In this document: in pieces, positions 47,101-60,391 of the stretch
Layout of the letters: every line of letters starts with the position of its first letter
Numbering within the stretch: position 1 is the first letter of the stretch
From: Holothuria scabra
Lineage: Eukaryota > Echinodermata > Holothuroidea > Aspidochirotida > Holothuriidae
Assembly (NCBI GenBank): GCA_037179385.1
Contig: CM074200.1
Location: forward strand, 32,925,884-32,989,883
Direction: 5' to 3'
Length of the DNA stretch: 64,000 nt
The notes under the pieces: generated by a model
Told to the model about the DNA's origin: nothing
Seen by the model: the letters and a program-made list of their open reading frames with translations, nothing else
Database searches by the model: none
Program-made: the position numbers and the translations under genes

Positions 47101-50100
47101 TAAGTTTCAGGAATTGTGTTCATTAATAAAATCTGTTTCTATACCTGTATGCAAACTTCTAGTTTGTCATCGATTACAGTTAGTAATGGTGGACATAGTG
47201 AAGCTTTTGGTCAAGATTGTGATCCAATAATTGCTTGCATGCAAATGACAAATGTGTGATATCTAGCAAAAAACTCTCTCCATCAGGAGGTGAATTGGTG
47301 GTGGAGAGCACTTCCTTGCACAGTAGATCCATATGTATAAAATCCCTTTGCAACCACTTGCAAATTTTCTGGTAACTAAATTTTGCTTGCTCTACATAGC
47401 TATTCAAAATGGTACTGAGGGGGCTTCAATTGGCTAATTATAACTTGATAATCTGATTGTCTGTTTCAGGAAGCTTTCCTACTCAGGAATTTGTCCTAGA
47501 CAATAAGTCAGAAGGAACAGGATTGGGAGATTAGTACATGACGACCTCTTTAGCATTATCTAAAAGGCTCCAAGATAAGCCAAGAGGCCTCCTGAACCTC
47601 AAATGTTAAACTTAAAACTACCTTAGAGTTGCTATTCATGTTTACATCTGCCATCTTTTTAATCTAGGAGCTGACAAAGAATTGGGTGAAGTGGAATCAG
47701 AATTGGCAAGTAAAACAGCTGAAATGGCTCTTCCAATTGAAACTGAACAGAAAGCTAAGGTTAAGGTTAACCAGGAGACTATTCTTAGGGCAGATGAGAT
47801 AGATTTAATTGAAACTCTAGAGGATGAAGAGGAGGGTAGTAAGAATACTGCGGGTAGGAGACGCAGAAAAGCTGCACAGAAGGCGTCCTCCAAACAGAAA
47901 GCACTGCTGGTGGAGGATGGAGATGATGATGATAATGAAGATGGAGAGAGTGATGCAGATGATGATTTCAAAGCTGGTGAGTACTGTAACTGATCTGACT
48001 GCAATACAGGCGTGCTAAAGTTAAAAATGCTGGAAAGGGGAGCGAAATGGGTACTTTGTAACTTCAGTTTGTCATCTTTCTTTAAAGTTCCAAGAGGGAT
48101 GGAAAGGGCAATAAAATGGTACTTAGGACCACTTTTTATCCTCAGCTTTGTCAGCTGAGTTTGAATGATGGTGAAAGATTAGAGGCACAGTTCAGAGAAA
48201 CCTATCCATTTTAAGAAGAACTCAGTTTCAAGCAGTCGCTGAAAAAATTTTGTAATAGAAATATCAGTCATGCTAATATCTGTAGGGAAGGCACTAGATG
48301 GAGTGGGGAGGGTGTGGGGGAAGATACCATGCATAAAAATTTTAGATGTATTCCACCATGGTTAGAAACATTTAAGAACCATGGAAGCCTCTTTCCTAGA
48401 AGTTATTTTATTGGGGGGAATATTATGAATTTGATGGCCGTTAAGTTTTTCAAACATGAATATATTAGTGGAAATACTAATGGATGTTAACCATCCTTAA
48501 ATTGGGAATTAACACTTTTCTCTCCGGTAACGTCTAGGATCCATATCAATTTACTCTCTATGTGATTCTATAAAACAAAATTAAGGCAATACATGCTGGT
48601 TAGGTTTCATCAAGTAGAATACAACTCAGAGATGAGTGATATGATTACTTTTAGTGCAGGAGTCTTAGGTTTTTAAGTATCAATGTTTACATTTACAGGC
48701 TCCAGTGAATTTATTTCAAAATTAATTTCTAAATTTGCAAGTTTTAAGGAAAAACATGGCAACAAATTCTAAAACTGCAAAAAGAAAGTGAGGAAATAGA
48801 ATTGAAGGAAGTGACATTTTTATCATGAAGTATTCTTCACTCATTCTTTCTCTTTAAGATGAAGATGACTTCTCTGATAGTGATGAAGGTAACATTGAGG
48901 ATGATGAAGATGAAGATTTCAGTTTCTCCCCCAAGAAGAAAAAAAGGAAAGGAAACGAAAGAAAAACAACCAAGAAAGAAGCAGTCAGTAAAAATAAAAG
49001 ACAACCATCTAAAAAACAGACAAAGGCTCCCAGGGAAGGTAGTTATTTATGATCATGTCCTAGTCTTTTGAAAGATCCTGGATCAGTGTATGAACTTGTT
49101 TATCTCTCTTAATATTTCTTCTACATTTTGGAAAGTCCAAAGAGTATCCTTTCACTGAAAATTAAAGAGAAGAAAAAAAAGTTGTATTTTGTTGAGCTGA
49201 GTGTCTTTGAGTATAGTGTTGTTGTCGAGGCCTGACAGACTGAGGCCAAGACCATCTTCGAATATAGGCTTAGAACATATGTATGGAGCCAGCAAGACCT
49301 CAAGGCCACTACAGGCTGGACAATCTGAAGCTGATACTGGTCTTAACTGCAATGTTGAGCCACTGATTATAGGGTGCTTTTACCACAGAAGGGTATTAAA
49401 GTATGTGCAGGAAGGTGTCACCTCAAGTATTACAAAATAGATACTTTGCAGGATGGGGTGTAGAGTTGATTTCTAGTGGCTGTCAGGAAGGACAAGCCGT
49501 AAATTAACAAAGAACTAATAAGGGATGCCAAATGTAGCTATACTGGTAATAAAGTGCCCTACTATGTTTTTTCCTTGAAGTTCTTGCTGTCTGATTGTGA
49601 ATCTGTATGACATTAGACCTCTTGAGGATGCCATCTGCATTGTTACCTCAAGTATATAATTTTGCTGCCTCTTTTGCAAAGAGTTATTACCCTGACTATT
49701 GTTTTCCAGGCAATGAAAATAAATCACCACCAACTCGGATGAAGAAAGTATCAGCAGGAATCAGAGGTCAATCAAAAGGTTTCACACCGCCCACTTTAAC
49801 AAAGAGTTCGGACACAAAAAGTCCCAGTTTACCAGTTTCAAGACAGATTAAGAGAAAACCTGTTGTAATGTCTCCCAAAGGTTAGGTACCTTACATACTA
49901 ATAATGATTATTGTAGACTTTTGAAACAGATACTTTACTTAGTTTAATTAATTGAACCCAAGACCAACAGACTATAAATATTCATTAGTGGAAACTGGAC
50001 CACTGTCATCTTAACTAGACCTGTGACAGGTGTAAGCTCCATGTTAGCATGTTCCTATTTTTACAAAAATACCACATTGCAACAGTTGCACTTGAAATCA

Positions 50101-52946
50101 ATAGGATGATATGCTTCCATTAAGCAAACATTCAAAGTAGCCAATATGTGGGTGGATAAGGACCTCTTTGGTAGTTAAAGGTAAAGAGCAGTCCCCCCAA
50201 ACTTATTTTGAAGAAAAAGCTACATTACTCAATTTTCATCTTATTTCGCTTCAAAGTATCCTTAATTACATTTTATGACTTTACTATTGCATATTCATGG
50301 TAAACCATGTAGTTATTTCTAGTAAATTTCACATTTGAAAAGAAAAAACATTGTCACATGACTCCCAACAGCCAATCATGAAACTGGACAGTCTACTGCA
50401 CTTCTTCAATTTGGGATGGCTGCTCCTGCCCTTTAAAGGATATTTCTAAACTCATTTATATTTAAATGTGTGATCCTTTGGGAATGTCTCTATATTGTCT
50501 TCTGAAACTCCCATTTACAGAACAAGTTGCTGTGAGAATGCACACTGTTGGGTTAAATGAAAATGAATTCACCCCAGTTTTAGTTACCTCCATATTAAAT
50601 GCATGAAACAAATTAGGGGTGCACCGGATTTGGAATTTTAAAATCCGGCCGAAACCGGATTTGCCGGATTTAGACCAAAATTCCGCCCGGAATTTCGACT
50701 GGATTTGCCGGATTTAGTCAAATGAAAGAACAGGAACCTACTGGTGGGGTTATGCTTTAGGAGCCTCAGTGGATGCAATTCTTTTTGACCTCTGTATCTG
50801 CATCATCTTAGCCAACATCAGCAAATGTAGCAGTGGTCAGTAGCTGTGTTATGTATTTTGTTTGTGAGCAGAGTTTTGGTAAATCCCTTACAGAAACTGT
50901 TGAGTTCATGTCTTATTTGGATTTTGTGATGTGGCATGTTTCATGAATGGTTGGGCTAGTTGACAAAATGTTACTTCATACCAACCCTGAATGAGCTGCC
51001 CAAGGGTTCAGTTCAGTGAGGGATAAAATCAAGATGTATTTTGAACACATAGCTGACACTTTTAAAGCCTGACAGGCAACATGTTGAAAATGATTTCATA
51101 AATGTCTGTCCATGCAGATTGAGGAACTAAAGTATGAAAACATTGGCAGTCAATATCCAAATTGAAAAAGAATCAATTACAATTTGAAAAGGAACCAATT
51201 ACAATTCCTAAGGTGATTCAATGCATGTTTTAAATTTTGGTTTGGAAAATTTAAGTATAAAACCTAAGTGTATACTGTGCATGCAAAGTGGTGGTAATCA
51301 TGCTAGTAACAGTGTAGGGGTCAGGTAGGAATCATCTCAGGAAGTTGTCCAACTGTCAAAGGACCATAGGATGTACGTGTAGGACTATGCTACTGTAAGT
51401 AATGTGAAAATTTCTACGTGTACTATAGGCCTATCAGTCATTGGCATTATATTTCATCAGTGTTTTAACTACTAATTGCGAAGCTGATTTTAATAGTCCA
51501 GGAATCACTGACACTATTAATACGGCCACCATCATTTGTACTATTTTAGTTGACAAGTAACGATATTAATGTGATTAGAAGATTTGTTAGTAAAACAGCT
51601 AAAAGGCCCCAATACAAAAAATACTTGATTCTAGTCGCCATGGCAAGACTGACTCTGGACACTAGTGGATATAAATTTGGTGTAAAACCCTTCTTGGTCT
51701 ACCTGTAAGTCAGTGCTGCCCCTCATCACTTCCTATTTATGTAATTCCCCAGCTAATTGCCTGCAAGCACTCTCTGGCACCGGGACAGCACCCTCTTAAC
51801 TAGAGGGCAATGTGATAGCTCTTCCTCTCTCAGTGAAACTAGCCAGTTGAGTTTTTTAGTTCACATGTTCCTTGGTACTCACACGCCTTGTACACCAAGT
51901 AGCTATCGCTCCACCGTGTCAGGACAAGTCGGAGCTTTAAGATGGGCAAGAGGAGTGAGGAAGAGCTACCATGTTGCCCTCTTCTTGTAGAGAGTGCTAT
52001 CCTTGTGCCAAATGACTAATGCCAGAAAGTGCTTGCAGGCAAGCTGGAGAATTACATATGTAAATAGGAGGTGAGTATCAGGGTTCATTGACTCTGAAAC
52101 CAAGTAAGTTTTGTTGATTGCTTCCATCAACTTCAATTGCATTTTGGCTAAGAAAATTTGACATTTGATATCTTTTCTGATGGTTTTTGAATATATATTG
52201 CCCAGAATCACTATTAATCCAGCAACTGACTTCTGTACATCAACTTGAAAAGAGCACCAGAAAAGATTTATCAGGATTTGATAAGCTGTGGGTGGGTTTA
52301 TTGACACTGCTTCACAAAATATTTTAAATCACTGGGACCTTTTATGAATAATTATACTGTACATACATTAAATACTGAATGGGAGGTGACCAATTCCTTC
52401 ATCATATAAGTTTGCAACTACAGATAACACTCTATTGCTAGATCTTTAAATAATATTGTTAGTAGCACACTCCCATCCTAGTCTGAAGCATTTCATGACA
52501 TTTTATTAAGTCCTGTAGTAAATTGTGTTACAGATTACCTACAATCCGGCCAATCTGGCCGGATTCAAGACAAAATCTGGCCGGATACCGGATTTGGAAA
52601 AATCCCAAAATCCGGTGCACCCCTAAAACAAATTGATCATGTGACATTGTTTTGTGACTCTATTAATGAATGCAGTATGCTACTTGATTTCCATTTCATG
52701 ATCACAAACTATAGTTGCTAAGGAAATGCAACGGGTCTAGTAAAAATATATGGTAACATGAAATTTGGATAACTATGTATTCTCATGAAATACACATTCT
52801 CATAATCTGTCTTATTTCTTCTAGATTCCAGTGGAAACAATCCTTTAGGAGGGGTCAAACTAGTCTCACCAGGACAGCCATTTCGATTAGGATTATCAAG
52901 GTTTGCAAGGGTGAAACCTCTCCATGCCAATCCAAAGGTTCCTTGA
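41166..52946 (+). CDS. RAD51AP1: RAD51AP1, RAD51-associated protein 1, complete, 8 coding exons
   Basis: Coding exons: 41166-41191, 43831-43889, 45038-45155, 45671-45825, 47668-47976, 48859-49038, 49710-49880, 52825-52946. They sum to 1140 bases, 379 codons plus stop; human isoforms are about 335-352 residues. All junctions are GT-AG and in phase. The N-terminus MGDSRRPRRTKKEVSYTSF, then an Asp run and DFATFTPP, parallels human MVRP...KKPVNYSQF...DDDF. Exon 4 has DDRIFDKELELALEMS, matching the conserved DDKLYQRDLEVALALS. The middle is basic and acidic low-complexity sequence, as in the family. The C-terminus FRLGLSRFARVKPLHA is the RAD51-binding motif. The protein stimulates RAD51-mediated D-loop formation in homologous recombination (mammalian knowledge). 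The WVPP motif of vertebrate copies is not seen. Introns carry LINE, SINE and hAT insertions. Confidence 0.94.
41372..41790 (-). mobile_element. Two LINE fragments in RAD51AP1 intron 1
   Basis: 41372-41450 repeats the 3' end of the outer LINE at 37725-37790 (TGCACAACACTCCTGGTGGA, AACGTGCAGGGTTGAG) preceded by (CTGGAT)n. 41505-41790 is homologous to 39300-39500 of the inner LINE and extends further upstream in the reverse transcriptase (reverse-strand APGPDGI-like sequence near 41740-41760). Both are broken. Confidence 0.75.
43301..43333. repeat. Perfect 12-bp hairpin
   Basis: AAAACCCGACTT (43301-43312) and AAGTCGGGTTTT (43322-43333) form a perfect stem with a 9-base loop in RAD51AP1 intron 1. 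A diverged ACCTGACTTAG copy is near 43450. It may be the tip of a small foldback element. Confidence 0.6.
45415..45645 (+). mobile_element. tRNA-derived SINE, copy f
   Basis: Carries CATCCAACTTGCAGTTGGAG, the B-box-like GAGTTTGAACCCTGG, the TGCTCAGCGTAAGCAATG body and a CATTTAACCAAC tail. It ends 25 bases before RAD51AP1 exon 45671-45825, so the exon's polypyrimidine tract lies directly at the SINE tail. Confidence 0.7.
45970..46330 (-). mobile_element. 3' fragment of the inner LINE family
   Basis: Homologous to 37970-38380: TAACAGGTTT...GGCAAAGGAGG, GTTAACAACCCACTCAGGCA, AGAGAAATTTGTA and GGAGCATGTC. It is heavily mutated and lies in RAD51AP1 intron 4. Confidence 0.72.
46348..46710. mobile_element. 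Element with two inverted-repeat pairs (unclassified)
   Basis: CTGTGGTCTCACGTACCCCG (46348-46367) is inverted at 46618-46638. A second pair, TAACACTGTGTTACCTTGCA with AATGCAGGTTAACGCGGGG (46375-46430), is inverted at about 46649-46702. The order A-B-A'-B' suggests a rearranged or compound inverted-repeat element. The ends and target duplication are not resolved. Confidence 0.5.
50614..52625. mobile_element. hAT-type element, 2012 bp, perfect 8-bp target duplication
   Basis: AAACAAAT stands at 50606-50613 and 52626-52633. The ends are TAGGGGTGCACCGGATTT and, reversed, TAGGGGTGCACCGGATTT. Subterminal repeats of CCGGATT occur at both sides (50630-50715 and 52545-52612). No transposase frame is visible, so it is a deletion derivative or non-autonomous. 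It holds the nested foldback at 51718-52082 and enlarges RAD51AP1's last intron. Confidence 0.9.
51718..52082. mobile_element. Foldback element nested in the hAT element
   Basis: Left arm 51718-51781 and right arm 52020-52082 are reverse complements with a few gaps: CCCCTCATCACTTCCTATTTA against CCCTGATACTCACCTCCTAT, then TGTAATTC(C/T)CCAGCT and TGCCTGCAAGCACT. The 240-bp interior has ACCCTCTTAACTAGAGGGC hairpins. Confidence 0.7.
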
Positions 52947-52973
52947 TCTTAGTTTTTATATTAAGATGAACAG

Positions 52974-52979
52974 AATAAA
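52974..52979 (+). terminator. Candidate polyadenylation signal of RAD51AP1
   Basis: AATAAA 28 bases after the stop codon; another lies near 53625. Which is used cannot be told from sequence. Confidence 0.45.
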
Positions 52980-55900
52980 TGGACAAGATGACTGTCAGAC
53001 CAGTGTTGCAACATCTGTGGATGCAAATGTAGCTTCTGTAAAATGTTGTAATATTCTGGTATTGAACTGTTGGTGAAATGGCCAGAGCACAGCAGTGGTG
53101 ACATAAAGTAGATCTTTTGGAAAAGAATGTCCCATTTTGTATCTTACTGGGATGTGACATGAGAAGCTCTATGTCTTCTTGTTTGAGAGGATGCATAATT
53201 TAGACAACCTTTTAACACACCAGAGTGACATCCTGGAAATTGTGTCATAAGATACTGCTTGTTCAGTGATTTCCTCTTGAAATAAGCATTTGGTGGTGTT
53301 GGGCTCCTAGTGCCAAGTTAAGTGATTTAAATATCCCCTCAAGTTCTGTGCTTCTGTCTTTAAATCCTATTACACATGATTTATCATTAGGTTGAACACC
53401 AAACATCCTCACACTCTTGTGAGAGGCCTGGTTTTCACATGACATACCAACAATGAAAGATGCAGACCTGTACTCGAAGTAAGGTGTCCATGTTGAATAT
53501 CTAACAATGGTGTGAAATGATGACTTATTGTGCCAGTTTGATGACTGAATAACATTACCTTCATGATCCAATCGATGTCAATTTCCCTCAAGTGCAGCAG
53601 CAATCATTGCATTTTACTGAACTCTAAATAAACTTTATAGGTCATAACAGTGTTTCAAGTATTTGGGGCTAAGGCACAAAGTGTGGACACACTCTCAAAT
53701 TTAAGACTATGTAGCTATTGCAATAGTCAGAATTGATTTACTGTTTTCTCTCTCATTTAGACTGGTGTCATGCACCATTCTTAAACCCTTAACATGACAC
53801 AAATTACCTGTGGAATGAGACTAACAACCATGGAAAATTGGGTTTGCATTAAAGCTATCTACCAAGAGGGAATATCAACTAGAGCCATTGGGTTTTATGA
53901 CCATGTGCAACCCATCTTTTCTGATCAATTCCTTTAATTAAACGAATTGTTCTGTGTAATACAAGTAAATTTCAAATACATCCTCCTAATTATTTATATG
54001 GGGACCTTGGCACTCTTTTACCCTTTAACCAGTTAATTCATGTTTACTGTTATCAAAATGATATTGCAGGAAGATTGGGAGTTTACAACACAATTTTCTC
54101 TTACAAATTAACTTACTGGAATGAAGCTTTCCTTGCATTTGTCCTTTCTGCAGTAAAATTTAATGTGGACATCGATGCTGGGTATGATCAAGGGAGGGGC
54201 AATGGAAGAGAAAATAATTTAGGTGTGGGGGGGGGGGACAAAGGAAGGAAAAATGATTAATGTGGGAGAAGAGGGAATGACTAGAGAGTATGTAGACTAA
54301 GTAGCTCTAATGAGGAATGTAGTAAGGGCAACAAGGAGTATTTAAATGAAATTCTCCAAATTATGTATTATAATGTACATTAACATTTTACATAATAAAT
54401 CGAAACAAAATTGATATTCCTTTTGTGAAGTACTTTGTATTTAAATTCTCTTTCTTCATCTCCTTGAATGCAGCAAACCAGAAAATAATGGAATAATTTT
54501 ACTTACATGATAATTTACTGATACTGACCAACTGTAACCAAAGCTCTAACTTCTCATAGTCACACATGGTTCCTTCACCACTTTACAAACCATTTCCAGT
54601 AGATAATAAATCTTGGTCAGTTCATCCATTGTATTGTTTTATTCTCCATATTGCATTTCCATAAATCTTATTGAGATTTCTAGATCTACTCAGCATTACA
54701 CACATTATACAAATTTCCTACATTGTTTGTCATCAACCCTAAATCATTGAATTTGTCAGAAATAAATGTGACACCCACAACACATGCCTTATTGAAGTGT
54801 TTACCCTAGTATTTCAAAAGTTTTGGCATTCTACAAAGTGGAAAGTCATATTTTCAGACAATCATGAGCAAACAACTGACTTACGTACATATGAACATCT
54901 TTTTTGGTTTGCTGTTTAGACAAAAGCAACCCCAGGGACACGACCAGCTATGTTCTGACTGTTCGAGGCAAAACAACCTCAAAAGACAAATTTTCTCAAA
55001 TTCAATAGATGAGTCACAGGAACATAGGATTAAATGAATGTAACAGTTAAATATTGACTGGCAACTTGATTTGGCCACGCATACCCTGACGATTCAGGGG
55101 ACTGTGAGTGCAGATTCAAAGCCAATATCAACCAACACAGATACATCAGTCTTGACTGAACAGCTCCCCTTTAAAATGAATTTGTAAGTTCATTGCCATG
55201 TTCCAAAATGCCTGTTTCTGAATAGATTTATGACAAGCCCATGTAAACATAGAGTAGAGGTGGAGGGGCAATAGATTTCAGAGTACAGGGTGCTGTTTTG
55301 GAAACACATTTTTGTTGTTAAGGGGGTCAAACATGGACAGGAATATTTGCTAAGGATATGTAAGTCTTCAGTCACTACTAGATTAAAGTATTTTGTAATT
55401 TGAAGGGGGAGGGGGGGGGCTAGGAAAAATTTGGGATGGGCCACAATCCCCCTGATGTCTCCATAGAACTGCATGGACCAGTAGGACAACATTTATAAGA
55501 TGTGGTGCACCTGCCTCAAGCCTCATCCTTTTGATATTGACCCTTTGACTACCAGCCTGACATTGGATTACGAACCTTGCAACTAATGTAAGCAAGTAAA
55601 ACTGATATGTTTTGAATCATTATAATAATATGCTATGTAAATAAAAAAAACTTGAACCCAAATTGTATAAACTAAATGGCCCTTTTTAGTGAACAAACAT
55701 TCCTTAATTAAAGAGACATGAATAGAAAAAGAAATAAAATAATTCCATCAACTACACCCTTCTCTTCTAATAGTACTGTAAAGCAAAGATAGCAAACCAT
55801 CAGCCTGGAGAGTGCCAAGATCATACATATGATATGGATTAAACACTTCCCATTTTCTGCTCAACAATCTGTTTATTTCTCATGTATTTCACAAAAATGC

Positions 55901-58625
55901 CTTGCTGAACTGATGTACAGGACATGCAGATAACATTACAGATCATAGAATCACTCTGGAGATGCAAATTTCATATGCACATTTCATATAGTACGTTGGT
56001 AAGCTTCTAGTGCTCATGTGAGTTTTACAACATGGGAATGAGTATGGTCATTGAATAGATTTCAGGACACTCTGTAACAAATTTGCACACAGCATGGCAC
56101 CTCCAGCCAATTGTCAACCACTGTCACCTGATTTAGGCACAGATCCAACTGGAGGATTCCCACACAACCCCTGCCCCGCCCCCCCCCCCCTCACTTTTCC
56201 ACATCAACAGTAACAAATATGTCAACATTAGCATAATGTTGATAATGGAGGATATTCAAGGGGCTTTCTGACCTCTTTCCTCTTTCAAAATGTCTTATCC
56301 CCACTTGTGAGTGCTAACACAAGACGTCACAATCAAAATTTTGTGCAAAATGGTAACTTTTGTAAGTTGTTCAATAACAGTGTAAGACATCAGCAATCCC
56401 AACATTTAGGGAAGTTTTAATATTGGTCGCAAAGATTTAGCACCTGGTTGGTTTTAAAATTATCAACAGGTGAATTGCAACTTTATTACTAAGTTCCTTG
56501 TCAAATCCCCCCGGTTATGTATCTAAGAGTGAGGACTGCATCTTAGTTCATGAATGGGACTTTTTCCACTTGATTTGTGCAGCACATGGAAGTTTGTGAT
56601 CTCAGTATATACATGTTAATATAACATTAATTAAGGCCTTGAAGTGCAGTTGTTTTTCCACTATCAATGACAAAAACAAGGAAGAAGCCTGTATAGTTTA
56701 TGAATTTCAACTGCATGTCATGTGGCTAATAAACTCAACATTTTACATCAAATTTAGTTCCTTCTAAAAGGCCAGTTCAAAGGAAAATACATGATCAAAG
56801 TTGTAAAACAAGGGCACTATCCAAGAATTGACAGTGCACTGTCATCATGGAAAACAGCAGGAATAATTTGGACTGTTCAAAGATTTCAAAACAAGACTTC
56901 TTGTCATGGAAACATACTTGGTTTTGTCTTTCAAATCTCTTCAAGTCAAGAGTCAAGACATATTAAACTGGCTCCTGCAGGAGCAGTTAGCCAAAGCTTT
57001 AGTGATATTTAACCATTTTTTCTCTCAGTGATTTGGATAAGGCCCTTCAACCATGAGATATGGTTAGAGATGAATCCAATCAGTGCTTCTTTTTAGCCAT
57101 TGTAGGCAGCCATTAAAGGGGTTCATCTTCTTTAAATCGTCTTCAATTATTGTCTCAGTGAATTTCAACCCCTCATTTTCTGTGAATTTGAAGAAATCAA
57201 AATACAGTTCAGTGTACAACCATCCATGATACAGGTAAGCAAGGATATCAAAAGATTAAAGGTGACAGACCACAGTTTTGGCCGACTAAAATCAGACCAC
57301 CACTTGTTTTCCAGATTTGTCTATAGTCTAAGGGTTTTAAATACTCAGTATAAGGTACATTTACCACTTATTTGGTCTCAACTACCTTCAGTAAAATATA
57401 ATTAAACAAATTAAAATGATAACTAAAACTGGAGACATTCTACTTAGAAGGCATTTTAATTATTAGAACTCAAATGAAGTGAGAACTAAAAATTAACCAA
57501 TCACAGCTCAGTTTTGGCTGATAAATCAATTAAAAAGAAAATATTACTGGTTTTAAGTCTTTCTTCCACAGAATACACTGAGAATGATGAATCTAAATTA
57601 TATGTTAACTAGTACAATAATTTAAATTTCAAATTGATGGGAATGATCAGCTGGCCACTTTATTTCAGAGCACCACCTACCTTTGATTTTGATTGGTCTA
57701 AATATTCTACCTTCACCCTGTAATGTAACTGACCAAAAATCAAAAATGCCAGAATGCGCAGCACGTGGATGCGTAACGTACACACCATTTTACACTCGCA
57801 CCCACTTGGTGTAAATATATATCGGCAGCATACCATATACATTTAAACTGATACTGACTCTTATGGAGATGACTGGCAAATAATGATCAGTAACTGTCCA
57901 AACACATTTCACTCATCCAGTTCTACCACGTGCGATTTGACATCTAGTACCCAGACCACCATGCCGATGATGTTTTCCGTAAAACACTGTCTTTCTGTTT
58001 GTGTAAAAGAAAGAAATAACTTTAGTTCATCTTGCAAAAGAACATCTACTGAATGATATTAACTAAATAAACCATTAAACAACTGACAACTTTCTCGAAC
58101 TAAAATTAACCAAGGTCACTAAGAGCAGCATTATATACTGCTATCATTTAACCCTTTTGCTATGGAAGGCACCCATCCTGCAATACAAATACACAGTATG
58201 TACAGTTCCACGTATACAAAGTTTTGTACGGAGGCCACTATATTCCCGTTCAATGTAGCCAAGGAGGGGCACATATATAACAGTACAGAATGTACTACAG
58301 CAGCAGTGCAATGGTTATGCAGCCAAAACATACATATATTTTAATTCAAGATTTTGTAGTGAAACCATGCATAGCCAAGAGGTAAAGAAAGCTGCATTTT
58401 CCATTTGATAATACTCATTTATTCACTTGCCTTTATCTATAAAGTGCACAGAGGTAAAATGCTCCTTTTATTCCATTTCTTTGACAGTATAGTGAAACAA
58501 GTTTTAACAAGGGAGGGAGACAGGTTTTCACTACACCTTGTGTTAGAAGCTCTGCATGTAAAGAAACAACCACCACTAGAAGAGCAGACTAGTGATGAAT
58601 CCTGACATCCTGACAAGTGATGGTC

Positions 58626-59699
58626 CAGGGATGAGCCTGGTCTAAAAAAAAAATCACTGAACTTTGCTGGGCATACATGACTGACGCCTAAGGCGTCAGT
58701 CAGAGCGCGAAGCGCGACACTTTAACGGGTGGGGTCCAGGGGCCCGCCTTAGGGCTCTGAGAAGCTCTGAGAAAATACAGTATTCTAGACATCATTTGGA
58801 GGCCTATTTTAATCAGTACATTGGTAAAATAAAACAAAAAAGAAAAGTTTTCAGTCAAAATAGGCTAGGCCTAGCCTAGCCTAAGCTATGCCTAACGTTA
58901 GGCTAGGCCCTAAGTAGGCCCAGCCTACACTGAAGCAAAGTTGAACAGTTCTTCAATCACTGTAAAACTTGTCTCAGTGGTGAAGATGTCCATAAATCCC
59001 CGATGAGAAAACCTTGGGATAGCTGTAACATTAAGTTGTAACAACTAACGTTACGATGTTGCATTTCATTAGGCCTAACGTTAACTAAAGACTAAAGTTA
59101 CATGTAGTATGTACCAAGTAGACCTAGGCCTAGGCTAGGCCTATGCTGTTTCAAAGTTGCTCATCTTGCGAATGAAATTGCCAAAATGGCTCACAATTGC
59201 ACCACATTTCCAGTTCACTTCAGACTATCACTTTTGGATATCTGACGAAGTTCTTTCTCTATCCAAGACCAATTCCATTTATTTTAAAAACTGTTACGTC
59301 AACTTTATGAGCGGCCGACTCGTTTTCCGATCGATCACAGCACAGGTTACTGCATCATGCATGATATTGATACAGTCAACTGCTGACGATTGTGACAACT
59401 TACACATGCACAGATTTACGTACTGAACTTACGTATGTGCGCATGGTGCATGATAAACGTGATTCACTTTGACTGGGAGTATTACAACTCCCTGCAGGCA
59501 GCGGAATTCATTAATGGATAAGCAATGTTGGAGCTTGCAGCAGTAACGCCAGTAATAGTCCGGCGAGTTACGGTGCAAGCGCGACAACACTCTAAAAAAA
59601 TAATGCTGTCAGAAAACCACAGAAATTGGGAAAGGTAAATCACGGAGGCAGGAAAAAAATCACGGAAATGCGCGAATTCACGGAAAAAGCTCATCCCTG
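58626..59699. mobile_element. Probable hAT-type element, 1074 bp
   Basis: Ends CAGGGATGAGC (58626-58636) and the reverse complement GCTCATCCCTG (59689-59699). ATGGTC directly precedes the left end and directly follows the right end. Shifting by one base gives GATGGTCC against GATGGTCT, a 7-of-8 match. The interior has GC-rich hairpins (58680-58760) and repeated GGCCTAGGC; no transposase. Confidence 0.68.
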
Positions 59700-60391
59700 A
59701 TGGTCTGATTTCAGTCGGACATAACTGGGGTTTACCACATTTTAATCTTTCAATCTCCTTGCTTAGCTGCATCATTGATGATTTTACTATAAAATGCCTC
59801 TTGATTCCCTCAATTTCACTGTATATAAGGGTTTTGAATAACATTTAGACAATAAAAAAAGACAATTTAAGGCTACTGGACCCCATTAATGATTGACTAC
59901 AGTCATTACACACTAGCACATCTCGGACTTGTCTGTAAGTCACCCTTTGCTATTCACCAACATAAATGTCCTACTGTGAATGGAGCCAATGAGAACTTTT
60001 CTATCAGTATTGTTAATATATCCTGTGCTAGGTCAGCATTTAAAACTATAGAGGCTTTTTATGATGTCATAATTCTCCCCGACGACCATGTTGGAGTACA
60101 TAATACACCACACTTGATGTGTTTGCTCGTTGAATGTGTACACACCGCTTGTATCACAGTGCACACTTTGCAGTTCGTTCAGCACAAGGCCATGTGCATT
60201 TGACATGATTGTCCTCCAGCATGGCAGATCCATGACGTACTGCAAAGCCTCCTTATTCCCAATTTGAACGACCATAAATGTGAAAAGAACGTGATGTTGA
60301 TGGAATCATTAAATACACTTCACTGGGTAATTCAAAAAAACTCTTCATTCAATTAACACTGGTTAATAGAGGTTCAACATCTGGAATAATC

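Larger units (their letters stand above)
52947..60391. other. Tail-to-tail intergenic region between RAD51AP1 and GCC1
   Basis: No convincing coding exon was found on either strand. It includes both 3' UTRs, G-rich runs near 54229 and 55410, a C run near 56180, and a hAT-type element at 58626-59699. Short open frames here (for example 53263-53603 minus and 59889-60203 plus) have no recognisable domains or splice context. Confidence 0.55.

Noticed and set aside
47642..48004. Minus-strand 120-residue Ser-rich open frame
   Set aside because: It is the antisense shadow of RAD51AP1 exon 47668-47976.
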